Origin: Nocardioides cavernae
GTDB taxonomy: Bacteria; Actinomycetota; Actinomycetes; Propionibacteriales; Nocardioidaceae
NCBI RefSeq assembly: GCF_016907475.1
Contig: NZ_JAFBCA010000001.1
Location: 3,286,001 to 3,350,000 of the forward strand
Direction: 5' to 3'
Length of the DNA: 64,000 bases
Below the pieces are notes generated by a model, which saw only the letters and a list, made by a program, of their open reading frames with translations, ran no database searches and was not told the DNA's origin. Position 1 is the first letter of the stretch. Each line of letters opens with the position of its first letter. Positions 43,775 through 52,499 of this stretch are shown piece by piece. A program made the position numbers and the translations under genes.

Positions 43775-46700
43775 CCCGGCTCCCGCTCGCCATGGTCCGA
43801 CTCCTCGACCAGCCCGCGTACCGCGGGCCATGCCCCGGCCGTCGCCGTCCTCAGGGGCGCGAGGAGCCGGGCGGCCTCGTCGCCGTCTCCACGGGCGGCC
43901 GCGGATCCCGCCAGCATCACGTAGGCGTCCGCGCCGAGCACCCAGGCGCGGCCGGGAGGGCAGTCCACGCGGGACAGCGCGTCCGACGCGGCGGCCGCGT
44001 GCTCACCAGTGACGGTCGCGAGCGCGGCGGCACAGAGCAGCCGCCCCGGTCGCGCCGTGCCACTGCGTGCAGCCAGGCCGGCGCGGGCCACAGCCGTCGC
44101 CTCGTCCGTCTCCCCCGTGCGGACCAGCGTCGCGGCGAGCAGCCCCGCGGCCCAGGAGTGCCACCACGGGTGGTCGACGGCCGACGTGTCCTCCACTGCC
44201 CGACGGCCGAGGCGAGCCGCGTCGTCGAGGTCTCCGGACAGGCGCGCCAGCCATCCGTCGTACGCCCGGATGTAGCCCGCGTAGGCCGGGAAGCCGCTGC
44301 GACGGTTCAGGTCGAGCGCCTGCGCCACGCGGTCGCGCGCCTCGCCCCACCGGTCGTACGCCGCCGGGACGAAGGCGGACTCGAAGACCACCCACTGGAG
44401 CAGCCAGGCGTCGCGGCGCGCCCGCACGAGCGGCTCCATCTCGACGACCACCTCATCGAGGGCCTCCGCGTCCCCGAGGTACCACGCCACGGTCTTCGCC
44501 CCGTCCAGCGCCAGCACCAAGGCGTCCTCCGAGCCCGCGGCGCGCGCTCGGGCCAGGACCTGCTCGGCGCGCCGGGCGGCGTCGGCCAGCCGCAGCCGGC
44601 TGGCCTCCAGCACGGTGAGCCGGGTGGCGAAGTCGGCCTCCGCCCTCCGGTCCCCGAGCGCGGCGGCGAGCCGGACTCCGTCCTCGAGCGGGCCGAGCAG
44701 CTCGTCCGCGGCGAGCTGCGCGCCGACCGCTGCGTCGCCCCCGCGGGCGCGCAGCGCGGCGAGCTCGAGCCGGCGCTCCCCGTCGCGGCGCGCCCATGCG
44801 AGCGCCGCGTCGATGTCCTGGATCGCAGCCTGCCACCGCGTGGCCGCCTCGTGGACCCGGCCCCGGACCAGCAGCGCCCGCGCCCGGGTCTCCCCGGCGA
44901 GGTCGGGGACGGCGAGGCAGCGCTCGACCAGGGTCCGCGCGTCCTCCACCGCCGCCCGGCGCAGTGCCTCCTCGGCCGCGACCAGCCAGCCGCGCGCCGC
45001 CCGCGCGTCGTCGCCGACCGCGTGCGCGTGCGTCGCCATCACCTCGGGACGGTCGCTGGTCAGGTCGGCGGCGCGGCGGTGGTAGGCCGTGGCGACGGCC
45101 GGTGGCAGCGCGGCGTACACGCACTCCTGGAAGAGGTCGTTCGCGAACTCGTAGACCGCACCGCTCCGGACGAAGAGCCCGCCCCGCGCGAGCTCCTCCC
45201 CGTGGCGGGTGGCGCTCATCTCCGTCAGCTCGGTGAGGGCCGCCAGCAGTCGCGGGTCGAGCCGCCGCCTCAGCACGGCGCCGGCCTCGACCACCGAGCG
45301 CGCCTCGGCGCCCAGCCGGTCGACGCGGGTGAGCACCGCGGCCGACAGCGAGGCCGGCACCCCGGTGTCACCGTCAGCGAGCGCCCGCAGGCACTCCACG
45401 ACGCTGAGCGTGTGGCCGGCCGTGCGGTCCATCACCTGGTCGCTCAGCGGTGACAGGCCGGCTGCTGCGGCGAGGGACTCGACGGACGCGGTGTCGAGCG
45501 GTCCGAGCGGGACGCGGCGCACCCGGTCACCGAGGCGCTCGGCGACGGCGACGGCCTCGCTCCGGACGGCGCCGACCAGCAGGACGCGCGACCCGTCGAG
45601 GCGTCGGGAGAGGTAGCCGAGCAGGTCGAGCGTCGCGGCACCGGCGTCCTGCAGGTCGTCGATGACGAGGACGAGCGGCCGTTCGGCAGCGAGCCGGCGC
45701 AGTGCGGCGAGCACGGCGTCGTACGTCGCCCGGCGCTGGAGGTCGCGGTCCGCCGGCGGCGCCGGCACCTCACCGAGGACCGTGCCGAGGTCCGGAACCA
45801 ACGTCACCCACGCGCCCTCGTGGTCGCGCAGCACGGCGACGAGCGCGTCACGCCCGAGCACGGCGAGGCCGGGGCGCAGGGCGTCGACGAACGGCTGGAC
45901 GAACAGGGAGCGCTCCGCGGGGTGGCACCGCCCGCGCAGCACCTGGCCACCGGTGGCGGAGCACCACTCGGCCGCGGCGTCGAGGAGGCGGGTCTTGCCG
46001 ATGCCGCCCTCCCCCACGACCAGCACGAGGTCCACGTCGTCGCCGGCCACGGCCGAGCGCCACGTGTCGCGGAGGGCGGCGAGCTGGCCGTCGCGGCCCA
46101 CGAGCGCGTCCCTCGGGGCGGCCGACGGCGCGCGCGGCGGACGTCCGTCCGTCCGGGTCGGCCCGGGGTGGCGCAGGAGGGCGAGGTGCAGGTCGGTCGA
46201 TGCGCGGTCCGGCTCGGTGCCGAGGTCGTCGCGCAGCGTCCCCGCGAGCCGGTCGTACGCCGCCAGCGCCGCGGCGACCTGTCCGTCTGCCGCGAAGGCC
46301 CGCATGAGGTCGCGCACCGCCCGCTCGTCGTAGGGGTCCGGCGCCACCCCGGCAGAGGCCACCGGGACCGCTCGCGCCGGGTCGACCTCGAGGAGCGCGG
46401 CCACGCGCTGGTGCCGCGCGTCGCGACGCAGCGCGTCGGCCTCGCGGCGCACCTCGAGGACCCAGTCGTCGTCGTCCTCGTCCGGCAGCGCAGGGCCGGA
46501 GCCGAGCAGGGCCTGGGCTGCGGCGGCCGCGGTCTCGGCCAGGGCAGGCTCGCCGGCAGCCGCTCGGCCGGCGGCCTGCACACACCACTGGCGCGCCTCC
46601 TCCAGGTCGAGGGACCACGTGCCGCCCAGTCCGTATGCGCCGGGCCAGCCCACGACGAGGCCGGTGCCGACCGCACGCCGCAGGCGGCTGACCAGCGTGG

Positions 46701-46917
46701 CCACGTTGGCCGCGGGATCCCTGGGCGGCTCGTCGTGCCACAGCGCCTCGACGATGCGGTCGGTGGACACGGCTGCCCCGCGCGTGGAGGCGAGCAGGGC
46801 GAGCAGCGTGCGCGCCTTGCGACTGCCCAAGGCGTTGCCCGTGAGCGCGCCTGCTGTCGCGTCCACTGCCAGGGTGGACGACAGGCGCAGCCGGACGACG
46901 CCGTCGTGCGTGCTCAC
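43711..46917 (-). CDS. SARP/BTAD-type regulator with ATPase domain
   Basis: A 1068-residue transcriptional activator. Residues ~10-95 are an OmpR-like winged helix (GSRKARTLLALLASTRG). Residues ~100-245 are the BTAD helical domain (RAVRDLMRAFAADGQVAAAL). The ATPase domain has Walker A GEGGIGKT near 301 and Walker B LVLVIDDLQD near 416. The rest is TPR-like. Large SARP-LAL proteins often control secondary metabolism. It starts with GTG 46917 and ends inside the convergent fusion gene, a likely target. Confidence 0.9.
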   Translation of the reverse strand: MSTHDGVVRLRLSSTLAVDATAGALTGNALGSRKARTLLALLASTRGAAVSTDRIVEALWHDEPPRDPAANVATLVSRLRRAVGTGLVVGWPGAYGLGGTWSLDLEEARQWCVQAAGRAAAGEPALAETAAAAAQALLGSGPALPDEDDDDWVLEVRREADALRRDARHQRVAALLEVDPARAVPVASAGVAPDPYDERAVRDLMRAFAADGQVAAALAAYDRLAGTLRDDLGTEPDRASTDLHLALLRHPGPTRTDGRPPRAPSAAPRDALVGRDGQLAALRDTWRSAVAGDDVDLVLVVGEGGIGKTRLLDAAAEWCSATGGQVLRGRCHPAERSLFVQPFVDALRPGLAVLGRDALVAVLRDHEGAWVTLVPDLGTVLGEVPAPPADRDLQRRATYDAVLAALRRLAAERPLVLVIDDLQDAGAATLDLLGYLSRRLDGSRVLLVGAVRSEAVAVAERLGDRVRRVPLGPLDTASVESLAAAAGLSPLSDQVMDRTAGHTLSVVECLRALADGDTGVPASLSAAVLTRVDRLGAEARSVVEAGAVLRRRLDPRLLAALTELTEMSATRHGEELARGGLFVRSGAVYEFANDLFQECVYAALPPAVATAYHRRAADLTSDRPEVMATHAHAVGDDARAARGWLVAAEEALRRAAVEDARTLVERCLAVPDLAGETRARALLVRGRVHEAATRWQAAIQDIDAALAWARRDGERRLELAALRARGGDAAVGAQLAADELLGPLEDGVRLAAALGDRRAEADFATRLTVLEASRLRLADAARRAEQVLARARAAGSEDALVLALDGAKTVAWYLGDAEALDEVVVEMEPLVRARRDAWLLQWVVFESAFVPAAYDRWGEARDRVAQALDLNRRSGFPAYAGYIRAYDGWLARLSGDLDDAARLGRRAVEDTSAVDHPWWHSWAAGLLAATLVRTGETDEATAVARAGLAARSGTARPGRLLCAAALATVTGEHAAAASDALSRVDCPPGRAWVLGADAYVMLAGSAAARGDGDEAARLLAPLRTATAGAWPAVRGLVEESDHGEREPGQSASSASRAARAAPSEGTGR

Positions 46918-46985
46918 GGAGCCGAGTATCCGCCCCGACGTCCGGTCCGGACAGGGCGCCGCCCGGAGGACGCGCGGCCCTCGGC

Positions 46986-47372
46986 TCAGCTCACGAGCCG
47001 CTCGCGGAGGTGCTCGAGCTGACGTGCCGGGTCGCCGGTCAGCCCGCCGTGCACGGGGCCGGGCTGGAGCACGGTGCTGCGCGGGGCCTTGAGGAAGCCG
47101 AACCGCTGTCCCAGCGACTGCCGCGATGCCTCGCCCCCGCGGTCGTCGCCGCGGCACACCCAGTCGGTGAACGTGAGGGCGTCGCACACCTGGTCGACGT
47201 CGATGTACGGGTGAAGGGCGCGGAGACGGTCAGCGTCCACCGACCACGTCACGTCGAGGAAGTCGGCGGCCTGGCAGTGCAGCACCACGCCGACGTTGAC
47301 GAACTCCTCGCGCTCGGGTCGCGGCACGCAGCGGAGCACGACGTACTGGTAGGCGAGCCGGCTGGCGGTCAT
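46986..47372 (-). CDS. DUF3037 protein
   Basis: A 128-residue protein of the DUF3037 family: YQYVVLRCVPRPEREEFVNV near the start is the hallmark. In actinobacteria DUF3037 is commonly paired with a HipA_2 kinase. Here its ATG overlaps the kinase stop as ATGA. The function is unknown; a partner, modulator or target of the kinase is possible. Confidence 0.9.
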   Translation of the reverse strand: MTASRLAYQYVVLRCVPRPEREEFVNVGVVLHCQAADFLDVTWSVDADRLRALHPYIDVDQVCDALTFTDWVCRGDDRGGEASRQSLGQRFGFLKAPRSTVLQPGPVHGGLTGDPARQLEHLRERLVS

Positions 47373-48148
47373 CGCGACTCTCCCTCGGGAAGCCACTGAC
47401 GGGTGCCGAGGCGGGCGACGAGGAAGTCGACGTACGCCGTGCGCAGCGCGTCCGGCGTCTCTGCACCCGGGACCGGCTCGAGCCACACGTCCGGCACCTG
47501 GGCCAGCACCTCCACGAAGACGTCGCGGCCCAACCGGGCAGCGATCTCCTCGTCGAGCTGTCGCGCGCGGTGCGTGCACTCCTCGAAGACGTGGCCGCCG
47601 ACGTCCCACGCCTGCGCCGCGAACTTCGCCGGGTCGGTGATGCCCGACCGCCAGCCGTGGTGGAAGTAGAGCGCCGCGCCGTGGTCGATGACCCAGAGGT
47701 CGCCGTGCCAGAGCAGCAGGTTGGGGTTGCGCCAGGAGCGGTCGACGTTGGCGGTGAACGCGTCGAGCCACAGCACGCGCGCGCCCTCGTCGTCGGCAGC
47801 GCTCACCTGTCCGTCGACGCCGAACGAGCCGGGCAGGAAGTCGATGCCGAGGTTGGGACCGACGCTCGCGTTGAGCAGGTCCTGCACCTCCTCGTCGGCC
47901 TCGTAGCGGGCGAGCTCGGGGTCGAGGTCGAGGACGACGAGGCGCGGGGTGCGCAGTCCGAGGCGGGTGGCGAGGGCGCTGACGATCACCTCGGCGACGA
48001 GGACCTTGGCGCCCTGCCCGGCGCCGCGGAACTTGCACACGTAGGTGCCGAGGTCATCGCCCTCCACCACTCCGGGCAGGCTGCCGCCCTCGCGCAAGGG
48101 GGTGACGTAGCGGGTGACGGTGACGCTGGGGAGGCCGGTTCGGATCAC
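47369..48148 (-). CDS. HipA_2-family kinase-like protein
   Basis: A 259-residue kinase-like protein of the HipA_2 family. The nucleotide region is TYVCKFRGAGQGAKVLVAEV, with a candidate ATP lysine. The catalytic segment is DAFTANVDRSWRNPNLLLWH, and WVIDHGAALYFHH holds the metal-binding Asp. There is no HipB-like antitoxin beside it, so persistence-toxin function is not implied. GTG 48148 overlaps the PPK2 stop as GTGA, making PPK2-HipA_2-DUF3037 one unit. Confidence 0.9.
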   Translation of the reverse strand: MIRTGLPSVTVTRYVTPLREGGSLPGVVEGDDLGTYVCKFRGAGQGAKVLVAEVIVSALATRLGLRTPRLVVLDLDPELARYEADEEVQDLLNASVGPNLGIDFLPGSFGVDGQVSAADDEGARVLWLDAFTANVDRSWRNPNLLLWHGDLWVIDHGAALYFHHGWRSGITDPAKFAAQAWDVGGHVFEECTHRARQLDEEIAARLGRDVFVEVLAQVPDVWLEPVPGAETPDALRTAYVDFLVARLGTRQWLPEGESR

Positions 48149-48996
48149 TGGACCGGCGTCTCCTCGGCCAGGCGCTCGGTCTCGGCGGCCACGTCGAAGT
48201 CGGCAGCCGGCCACTGCAGGTCGAGGCCCCGGAGGGTGTCGAGCAGGAGCTGGCCGACGGCGAGGTTGCGGAACCACTTCTTGTCGGACGGGACCACGTG
48301 CCACGGCGCAGTGTCGGTGCTGGTGCGCTCGAGAGCGATCTCGTAGGCGTCGCGGTAGGCGGGCCACAGCGAGCGCTCGTCGAGGTCACCGGGGTTGTAC
48401 TTCCAGTGCTTCTCGGGGTTGCCCAGCCGCTCGGCGAGCCGGGCCTTCTGCTCGTCGGCACTGATGTGGAGCATGCACTTGATGATCGAGAACCCCTCGG
48501 CAGCGAGCCGGCCTTCGAAGTCGTTGATCGCGTCGTAGCGCCGCTCGAGCTCGTCGGCGTCGGCGAAGTTCCGGACCCGGGCGATCAGGACGTCCTCGTA
48601 GTGCGAGCGGTCGAACACCCCGATGTAGCCGGCTTGTGGCAGGCCCTTCTCGATGCGCCAGAGGAAGTCGTGCTGCTTCTCCTCCTCGGTGGGCGCCTTG
48701 AAGCTGGTGATCCGGACGCCCTGGGGGTCGACGAGGCCGATCGTGTGGCGGAGCACCCCGCCCTTGCCGCTCGTGTCCATCCCCTGGAGCACCAGCAGGA
48801 CGCGCCGCTCGGACCCGACGGTCCGCTCGGCCCAGAGCCGCTCCTGCAGATCGGCGAGCTCAGCACCCATCCCGGCGAGGGCGGCCTTGCCTTCGGTCTT
48901 GCCGCCGTCGAAGCCGGGCGCGGCGTCGGTCTCGATCGCGGTCAGGTCCACCGGTCCCGCGGGCAGGCGCAGGTGGGCGGCGATGTGGTCCGTCAT
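48145..48996 (-). CDS. ppk2: Polyphosphate kinase 2 family protein
   Basis: A 283-residue one-domain PPK2, which moves phosphate between polyphosphate and nucleotides. Walker A is GMDTSGKGG (72-80), Walker B is in IGVFDRSHYEDVL, and the lid has RVRNFADADELE. The length and DGGKTEGKAAL N-terminus fit class III-like PPK2 that phosphorylates AMP or ADP, though the class is not certain. It is the first gene of the unit with the HipA_2 kinase. Confidence 0.93.
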   Translation of the reverse strand: MTDHIAAHLRLPAGPVDLTAIETDAAPGFDGGKTEGKAALAGMGAELADLQERLWAERTVGSERRVLLVLQGMDTSGKGGVLRHTIGLVDPQGVRITSFKAPTEEEKQHDFLWRIEKGLPQAGYIGVFDRSHYEDVLIARVRNFADADELERRYDAINDFEGRLAAEGFSIIKCMLHISADEQKARLAERLGNPEKHWKYNPGDLDERSLWPAYRDAYEIALERTSTDTAPWHVVPSDKKWFRNLAVGQLLLDTLRGLDLQWPAADFDVAAETERLAEETPVQ

Positions 48997-49003
48997 GGGC
49001 ACA

Positions 49004-49753
49004 TCATGGCGCACGGCGTGGCGCTGCTGGGCCGAGGACGCGGCGCACGTCGAGGGTGCAGCCGACGACCGTCGAGGTGGTGCCGTCGCGCTGCGGCTCG
49101 TCGAACCAGGTGCCCCGGCCGAACCCGGCCTTGTCGAGGATCCGCAGCGATGCCGCGTTGGCGTGGTCGGGCGCGGCGAAGTAGGACGTGGCGTCGGGGA
49201 AGCGTCGGTGCGCGTCCCGCATCCATGCCCACAGCAGACGGGCGCCCAGGCCGCGTCCCACCCAGCCGGGCTCCCCGATGGCGTAGTCGACGCCGATGGC
49301 GTCCGGATCGGGCGTGAGGAGGGCGAACCCGGGGTAGTCGCGGATCCGGTAGTCCTGGACGAAGCCAACGGACCGGCCGTTGACCTCCACCACCCACATG
49401 CGTGTCGGCGTGCTGCCGTCGACGCGAGGTCCGTACGCCGCCGTCACGCGGTCCGTGGTGGGCTCCCCGTCGTTGTGCCACCACCGTCGGACGTGCGGTG
49501 CCTGCAACCAGCGGGTCAGTGCCGGGAGGTCGCTGCGCGTCATCGCCCGCAGGTAGACAGCCCGGTCGGTCTCGACGTCGAATCGCAGGATGTCGCCCGA
49601 GAGGTCGTGGGCGACGGGCTCGCCGTCGACCGGTGCGGAGATGCGGGCCGCGGCCGTTGCCCACGGCTCCCCCGGCAGCAGGGTGCCGGCCAGCTCCCCG
49701 TCTCCGTGGCGTACGACGACGGGGCGGGTCGCCGTCACGTCGCTCCCGGGCAC
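49004..49753 (-). CDS. GNAT-family acetyltransferase
   Basis: A 249-residue protein. The C-terminal ~190 residues are a GNAT domain (YLRAMTRSDLPALTRWLQAP, acetyl-CoA loop GEPGWVGRGLGARLLWAW). The overall look is of the AAC(6')/siderophore N-acetyltransferase group (HVRRWWHNDGEP). About 60 N-terminal residues form an extra beta-rich part. Aminoglycoside resistance is possible but unproven. GTG 49753 begins one base after the phosphoribosyltransferase stop codon. Confidence 0.85.
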   Translation of the reverse strand: MPGSDVTATRPVVVRHGDGELAGTLLPGEPWATAAARISAPVDGEPVAHDLSGDILRFDVETDRAVYLRAMTRSDLPALTRWLQAPHVRRWWHNDGEPTTDRVTAAYGPRVDGSTPTRMWVVEVNGRSVGFVQDYRIRDYPGFALLTPDPDAIGVDYAIGEPGWVGRGLGARLLWAWMRDAHRRFPDATSYFAAPDHANAASLRILDKAGFGRGTWFDEPQRDGTTSTVVGCTLDVRRVLGPAAPRRAP

Positions 49754-49754
49754 G

Positions 49755-50246
49755 TCAGTGCGCGAGGGCGTCCGGGTCGACGACGGGTGGCAGCACCGAC
49801 CACGGGAAGTCGATCCACCGCTCGGTGCTCCGCCAGGAGTAGTCGGGCTTGATGACCGACTGGGGCTTCTCGTAGATCACCACCGTGCGGGCCTCGGCGA
49901 CGTGGCCCTCGCAGAACGCGTGGACGAGCTCGAGGGTGCGACCGGTGTCGGCGACGTCGTCGGCGACGAGCACCTTGAGGCCGGACAGGTCGACGGCCGC
50001 CGGCGTCGGCGGCAGCATGATCGGGACGTCGAGGCGCTGGTCGACGCCGGTGTAGAACTCGACGTTGACCACCGAGATGTTCTTGACCGCGAGGGCGTAG
50101 CCCAACCCCATGCCGAGGGCGAGCCCGCCGCGGGCGATCGCCAGGATCATGTCGGGGCGGAACCCGGAGTCGGCCACCTCCTGCGCCAGCTCGCGGGTGG
50201 CGGTGCCGAAGAGGTCGTAGGTGAGGACCTCGCGCTCGCTGCTCAC
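49755..50246 (-). CDS. Phosphoribosyltransferase (xanthine/guanine type)
   Basis: A 163-residue type I PRTase. The PRPP-binding loop is VLVADDVADTGRTL, and MILAIARGGLALG is the second conserved loop. The hood region resembles hypoxanthine/xanthine-guanine PRTases used in purine salvage. GTG 50246 is preferred; a GTG at 50276 would add ten residues. Confidence 0.88.
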   Translation of the reverse strand: MSSEREVLTYDLFGTATRELAQEVADSGFRPDMILAIARGGLALGMGLGYALAVKNISVVNVEFYTGVDQRLDVPIMLPPTPAAVDLSGLKVLVADDVADTGRTLELVHAFCEGHVAEARTVVIYEKPQSVIKPDYSWRSTERWIDFPWSVLPPVVDPDALAH

Positions 50247-50385
50247 GGGACCATCCCACCAGAGCCCGGCGCTCACCGGAAGACCGGGCCCGCCCGACGG
50301 TATCGACCTCGACCGTCATACCGACCCGGACCCATGGGTGCGAGTCCGCATGACGCAGGCACGCGGCACCCGATCGGCCCCGGTC

Positions 50386-51117
50386 TCAGAAGTCGGGGTG
50401 CGGCTCGTCGTCCTCCGCCTCGCCGAGCGCCTCACGGACGACCGAGAACGCGAGGCCGGCCGCGTAGCCCTTGCGGGCCAGCAGCCCGGCCAGGCGGCGG
50501 GTGGCCACCTGGCGGTCGAGGCCGCGCATGGAGCGCAGCTTCTTGTCGACGAGCGCGCGGGCGGCCGCACGCTGGTCGGCCTCGTCGATCTGCTCCAGCG
50601 CGGTCTTCGAGTCCTCGTCGTCGATGCCCTTGCGGCGCAGCTCCTGGGCCAGGGCTCGGGGGGCCAGCCCCCGGCTGCGGTGCCGGCTCTCGACCCACTG
50701 CCGGGCGTAGGCGGCGTCGTCGATCAGGCCGACCTCGGTGAAGCGGTCGAGCAGCTCGCCGGCGAGCTCGTCGGGCACGCCTCGCTTGGCCAGCTTGTCG
50801 GCCAGCTCCTTGCGAGAACGTGCCTGACCGGTGAGGGTGTCGAGCAGGATCTTGCGGGCGACGGCCTCGGGGTCAGCCTCGAGCTCCGCCGCCGCGGCTT
50901 CCTCCCGGGCGAGCCTGGCTGCCTCGCGCTCCTCCCAGGTGCGGGTCGCCTTCCGACCACCCTTGCGGCCCTCACGGCGACCGGCGCCCGCGCGCCCGCC
51001 GCGGGGACGGGCCGGACGTGGCTCGACCGGCGTGGATGGGGTGTCCCCCACCCACGCCTCCACTCCGAGCCCGACGTCACCGACCCAGTCGGGTGCGGGA
51101 CGATTCTCTTCGTTCAT
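50386..51117 (-). CDS. recX: Regulatory protein RecX
   Basis: RecX binds RecA filaments and inhibits recombinase and coprotease activity. The protein is 243 residues. An Arg/Gly/Pro-rich N-terminal third, probably disordered, precedes the three-helix repeats (ARKILLDTLTGQARSRKELA, LIDDAAYARQWVESR and GIDDEDSKTAL). It lies 105 bases downstream of recA on the same strand, the standard actinobacterial order. Confidence 0.95.
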   Translation of the reverse strand: MNEENRPAPDWVGDVGLGVEAWVGDTPSTPVEPRPARPRGGRAGAGRREGRKGGRKATRTWEEREAARLAREEAAAAELEADPEAVARKILLDTLTGQARSRKELADKLAKRGVPDELAGELLDRFTEVGLIDDAAYARQWVESRHRSRGLAPRALAQELRRKGIDDEDSKTALEQIDEADQRAAARALVDKKLRSMRGLDRQVATRRLAGLLARKGYAAGLAFSVVREALGEAEDDEPHPDF

Positions 51118-51188
51118 CGACCGGTCTCGACACGCATCATCGACCTCGCAGGCTCGCTCGATCGCTTGCTCGACCTGACCGCACCCAC

Positions 51189-51215
51189 GCCGCCCTCTCG
51201 TTCCTCGAGGGCGGC
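51189..51215 (-). terminator. Hairpin between recA and recX
   Basis: GCCGCCCTC pairs perfectly with GAGGGCGGC around a nine-base loop, eight bases past the recA stop. It could end most recA transcripts while letting some read through into recX, which keeps RecX below RecA. Confidence 0.65.
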
Positions 51216-51222
51216 TGTGCGA

Positions 51223-52275
51223 TCAGAAGTCATTGACCCCGATGGGCTCGTCGGTCAGGTCGTCGCCGGGCTTGTCCACCGCGGGAGTCACGCCCAGCTT
51301 CTCGAGGATGAGCTTCTCGATCTCGTTGGCGAGGTCGGGGTTGTCGCGCAGGAAGTTGCGCGAGTTCTCCTTGCCCTGGCCGAGCTGGTCGCCCTCGTAG
51401 GTGTACCAGGCGCCGGCCTTGCGGATCAGGCCCGCCTCGACGCCCACGTCGATGAGACCGCCCTCGCGGCTGATGCCCTTGCCGTACATGATGTCGAACT
51501 CGGCCTGCTTGAACGGCGGGGCCACCTTGTTCTTCACGACCTTGACGCGGGTGCGGTTGCCGACCATGTCGGTGCCGTCCTTCAGCGTCTCGATGCGACG
51601 CACGTCGAGGCGCACCGAGGAGTAGAACTTCAGGGCGCGACCACCGGTCGTGGTCTCCGGCGAGCCGAACATCACGCCGATCTTCTCGCGCAGCTGGTTG
51701 ATGAAGATCGCGGTGGTGCCCGAGTTGTTGAGGGCACCGGTCATCTTGCGCAGCGCCTGGCTCATCAGTCGGGCCTGGAGGCCGACGTGGCTGTCGCCCA
51801 TCTCGCCCTCGATCTCGGCCCGGGGCACGAGCGCGGCCACCGAGTCGATGACGATCAGCGACAGGGCACCGGAGCGGATCAGCATGTCGGCGATCTCGAG
51901 CGCCTGCTCACCCGAGTCGGGCTGCGAGACCAGCAGCGCGTCGGTGTCGACGCCGAGGTTCTTCGCGTAGTCGGGGTCGAGCGCGTGCTCGGCGTCGATG
52001 AAGGCGACGATGCCGCCGGCTGCCTGGGCGCTGGCCACCGCGTGGAGGGCGACCGTCGTCTTTCCGGAGGACTCCGGACCGTAGATCTCCACGACACGAC
52101 CGCGCGGCAAGCCGCCCAGCCCGAGGGCCACGTCGAGGGCGATCGACCCCGTGGGGATCACCTCGAGCGGCGCACGCGTCTCGTCGCCCAGTCGCATGAC
52201 CGAGCCCTTGCCGAACTGCTTCTCCACCTGTGCGAGCGCGGCGTCGAGGGCCTTCTCGCGGTCTGCACCAGCCAT
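51223..52275 (-). CDS. recA: Recombinase RecA
   Basis: RecA forms filaments on single-stranded DNA, drives strand exchange and triggers LexA cleavage. The protein is 350 residues. Walker A is GPESSGKT (66-73), Walker B is [12 protein letters not shown], and the DNA-binding loops contain [20 protein letters not shown] and [12 protein letters not shown] with [12 protein letters not shown]. There is no intein, unlike in M. tuberculosis. The C-terminus is acidic. Its upstream region has a PafBC-type promoter and a LexA box. Confidence 0.99.
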   Translation of the reverse strand: MAGADREKALDAALAQVEKQFGKGSVMRLGDETRAPLEVIPTGSIALDVALGLGGLPRGRVVEIYGPESSGKTTVALHAVASAQAAGGIVAFIDAEHALDPDYAKNLGVDTDALLVSQPDSGEQALEIADMLIRSGALSLIVIDSVAALVPRAEIEGEMGDSHVGLQARLMSQALRKMTGALNNSGTTAIFINQLREKIGVMFGSPETTTGGRALKFYSSVRLDVRRIETLKDGTDMVGNRTRVKVVKNKVAPPFKQAEFDIMYGKGISREGGLIDVGVEAGLIRKAGAWYTYEGDQLGQGKENSRNFLRDNPDLANEIEKLILEKLGVTPAVDKPGDDLTDEPIGVNDF

Positions 52276-52325
52276 AGCTGTGTCCTGTCTTGTCGTCGTG
52301 TCGTGTCGTGAGAGGTACGTCTGCG

Positions 52326-52348
52326 ACGCTAGGGCGAGCCACCGACAG
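52326..52348 (-). promoter_or_regulatory. RecA-NDp (PafBC-type) promoter of recA
   Basis: Read leftward, CTGTCGGTGG is followed by CTCGCCC and then TAGCGT. This matches the mycobacterial recA P1 element (TTGTCAGTGG, seven bases, TAGTGT) in spacing and nearly all bases. It drives LexA-independent DNA-damage induction by PafBC. Transcription should start near 52319, 44 bases before the recA ATG. Confidence 0.8.
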
Positions 52349-52418
52349 TCCCTGATCAGAACGGTCGAACGCTGTGGACAACCTCGCCCCTCGTCGTACC
52401 TGTGGATGCACAGTAGCC

Positions 52419-52432
52419 CGAACAGGTGTTCG
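52419..52432. promoter_or_regulatory. LexA (SOS) box upstream of recA
   Basis: CGAAC-AGGT-GTTCG is a perfect actinobacterial SOS box, 144 bases before the recA start and about 70 bases upstream of the PafBC-type promoter. An unpaired GTTCGA half-site lies between them, on the minus strand near 52363. Confidence 0.85.
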
Positions 52433-52499
52433 ACGAGCGCTTCGACACCGGCGTGTCGACGCCGAACCTGCCCCGGGTGCGAGGAACGGCCGGTGCGGC

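Noticed and set aside
47369..48148. HipBA toxin-antitoxin module
   Set aside because: There is no HipB-type DNA-binding gene, and the protein is of the HipA_2 type paired with DUF3037.
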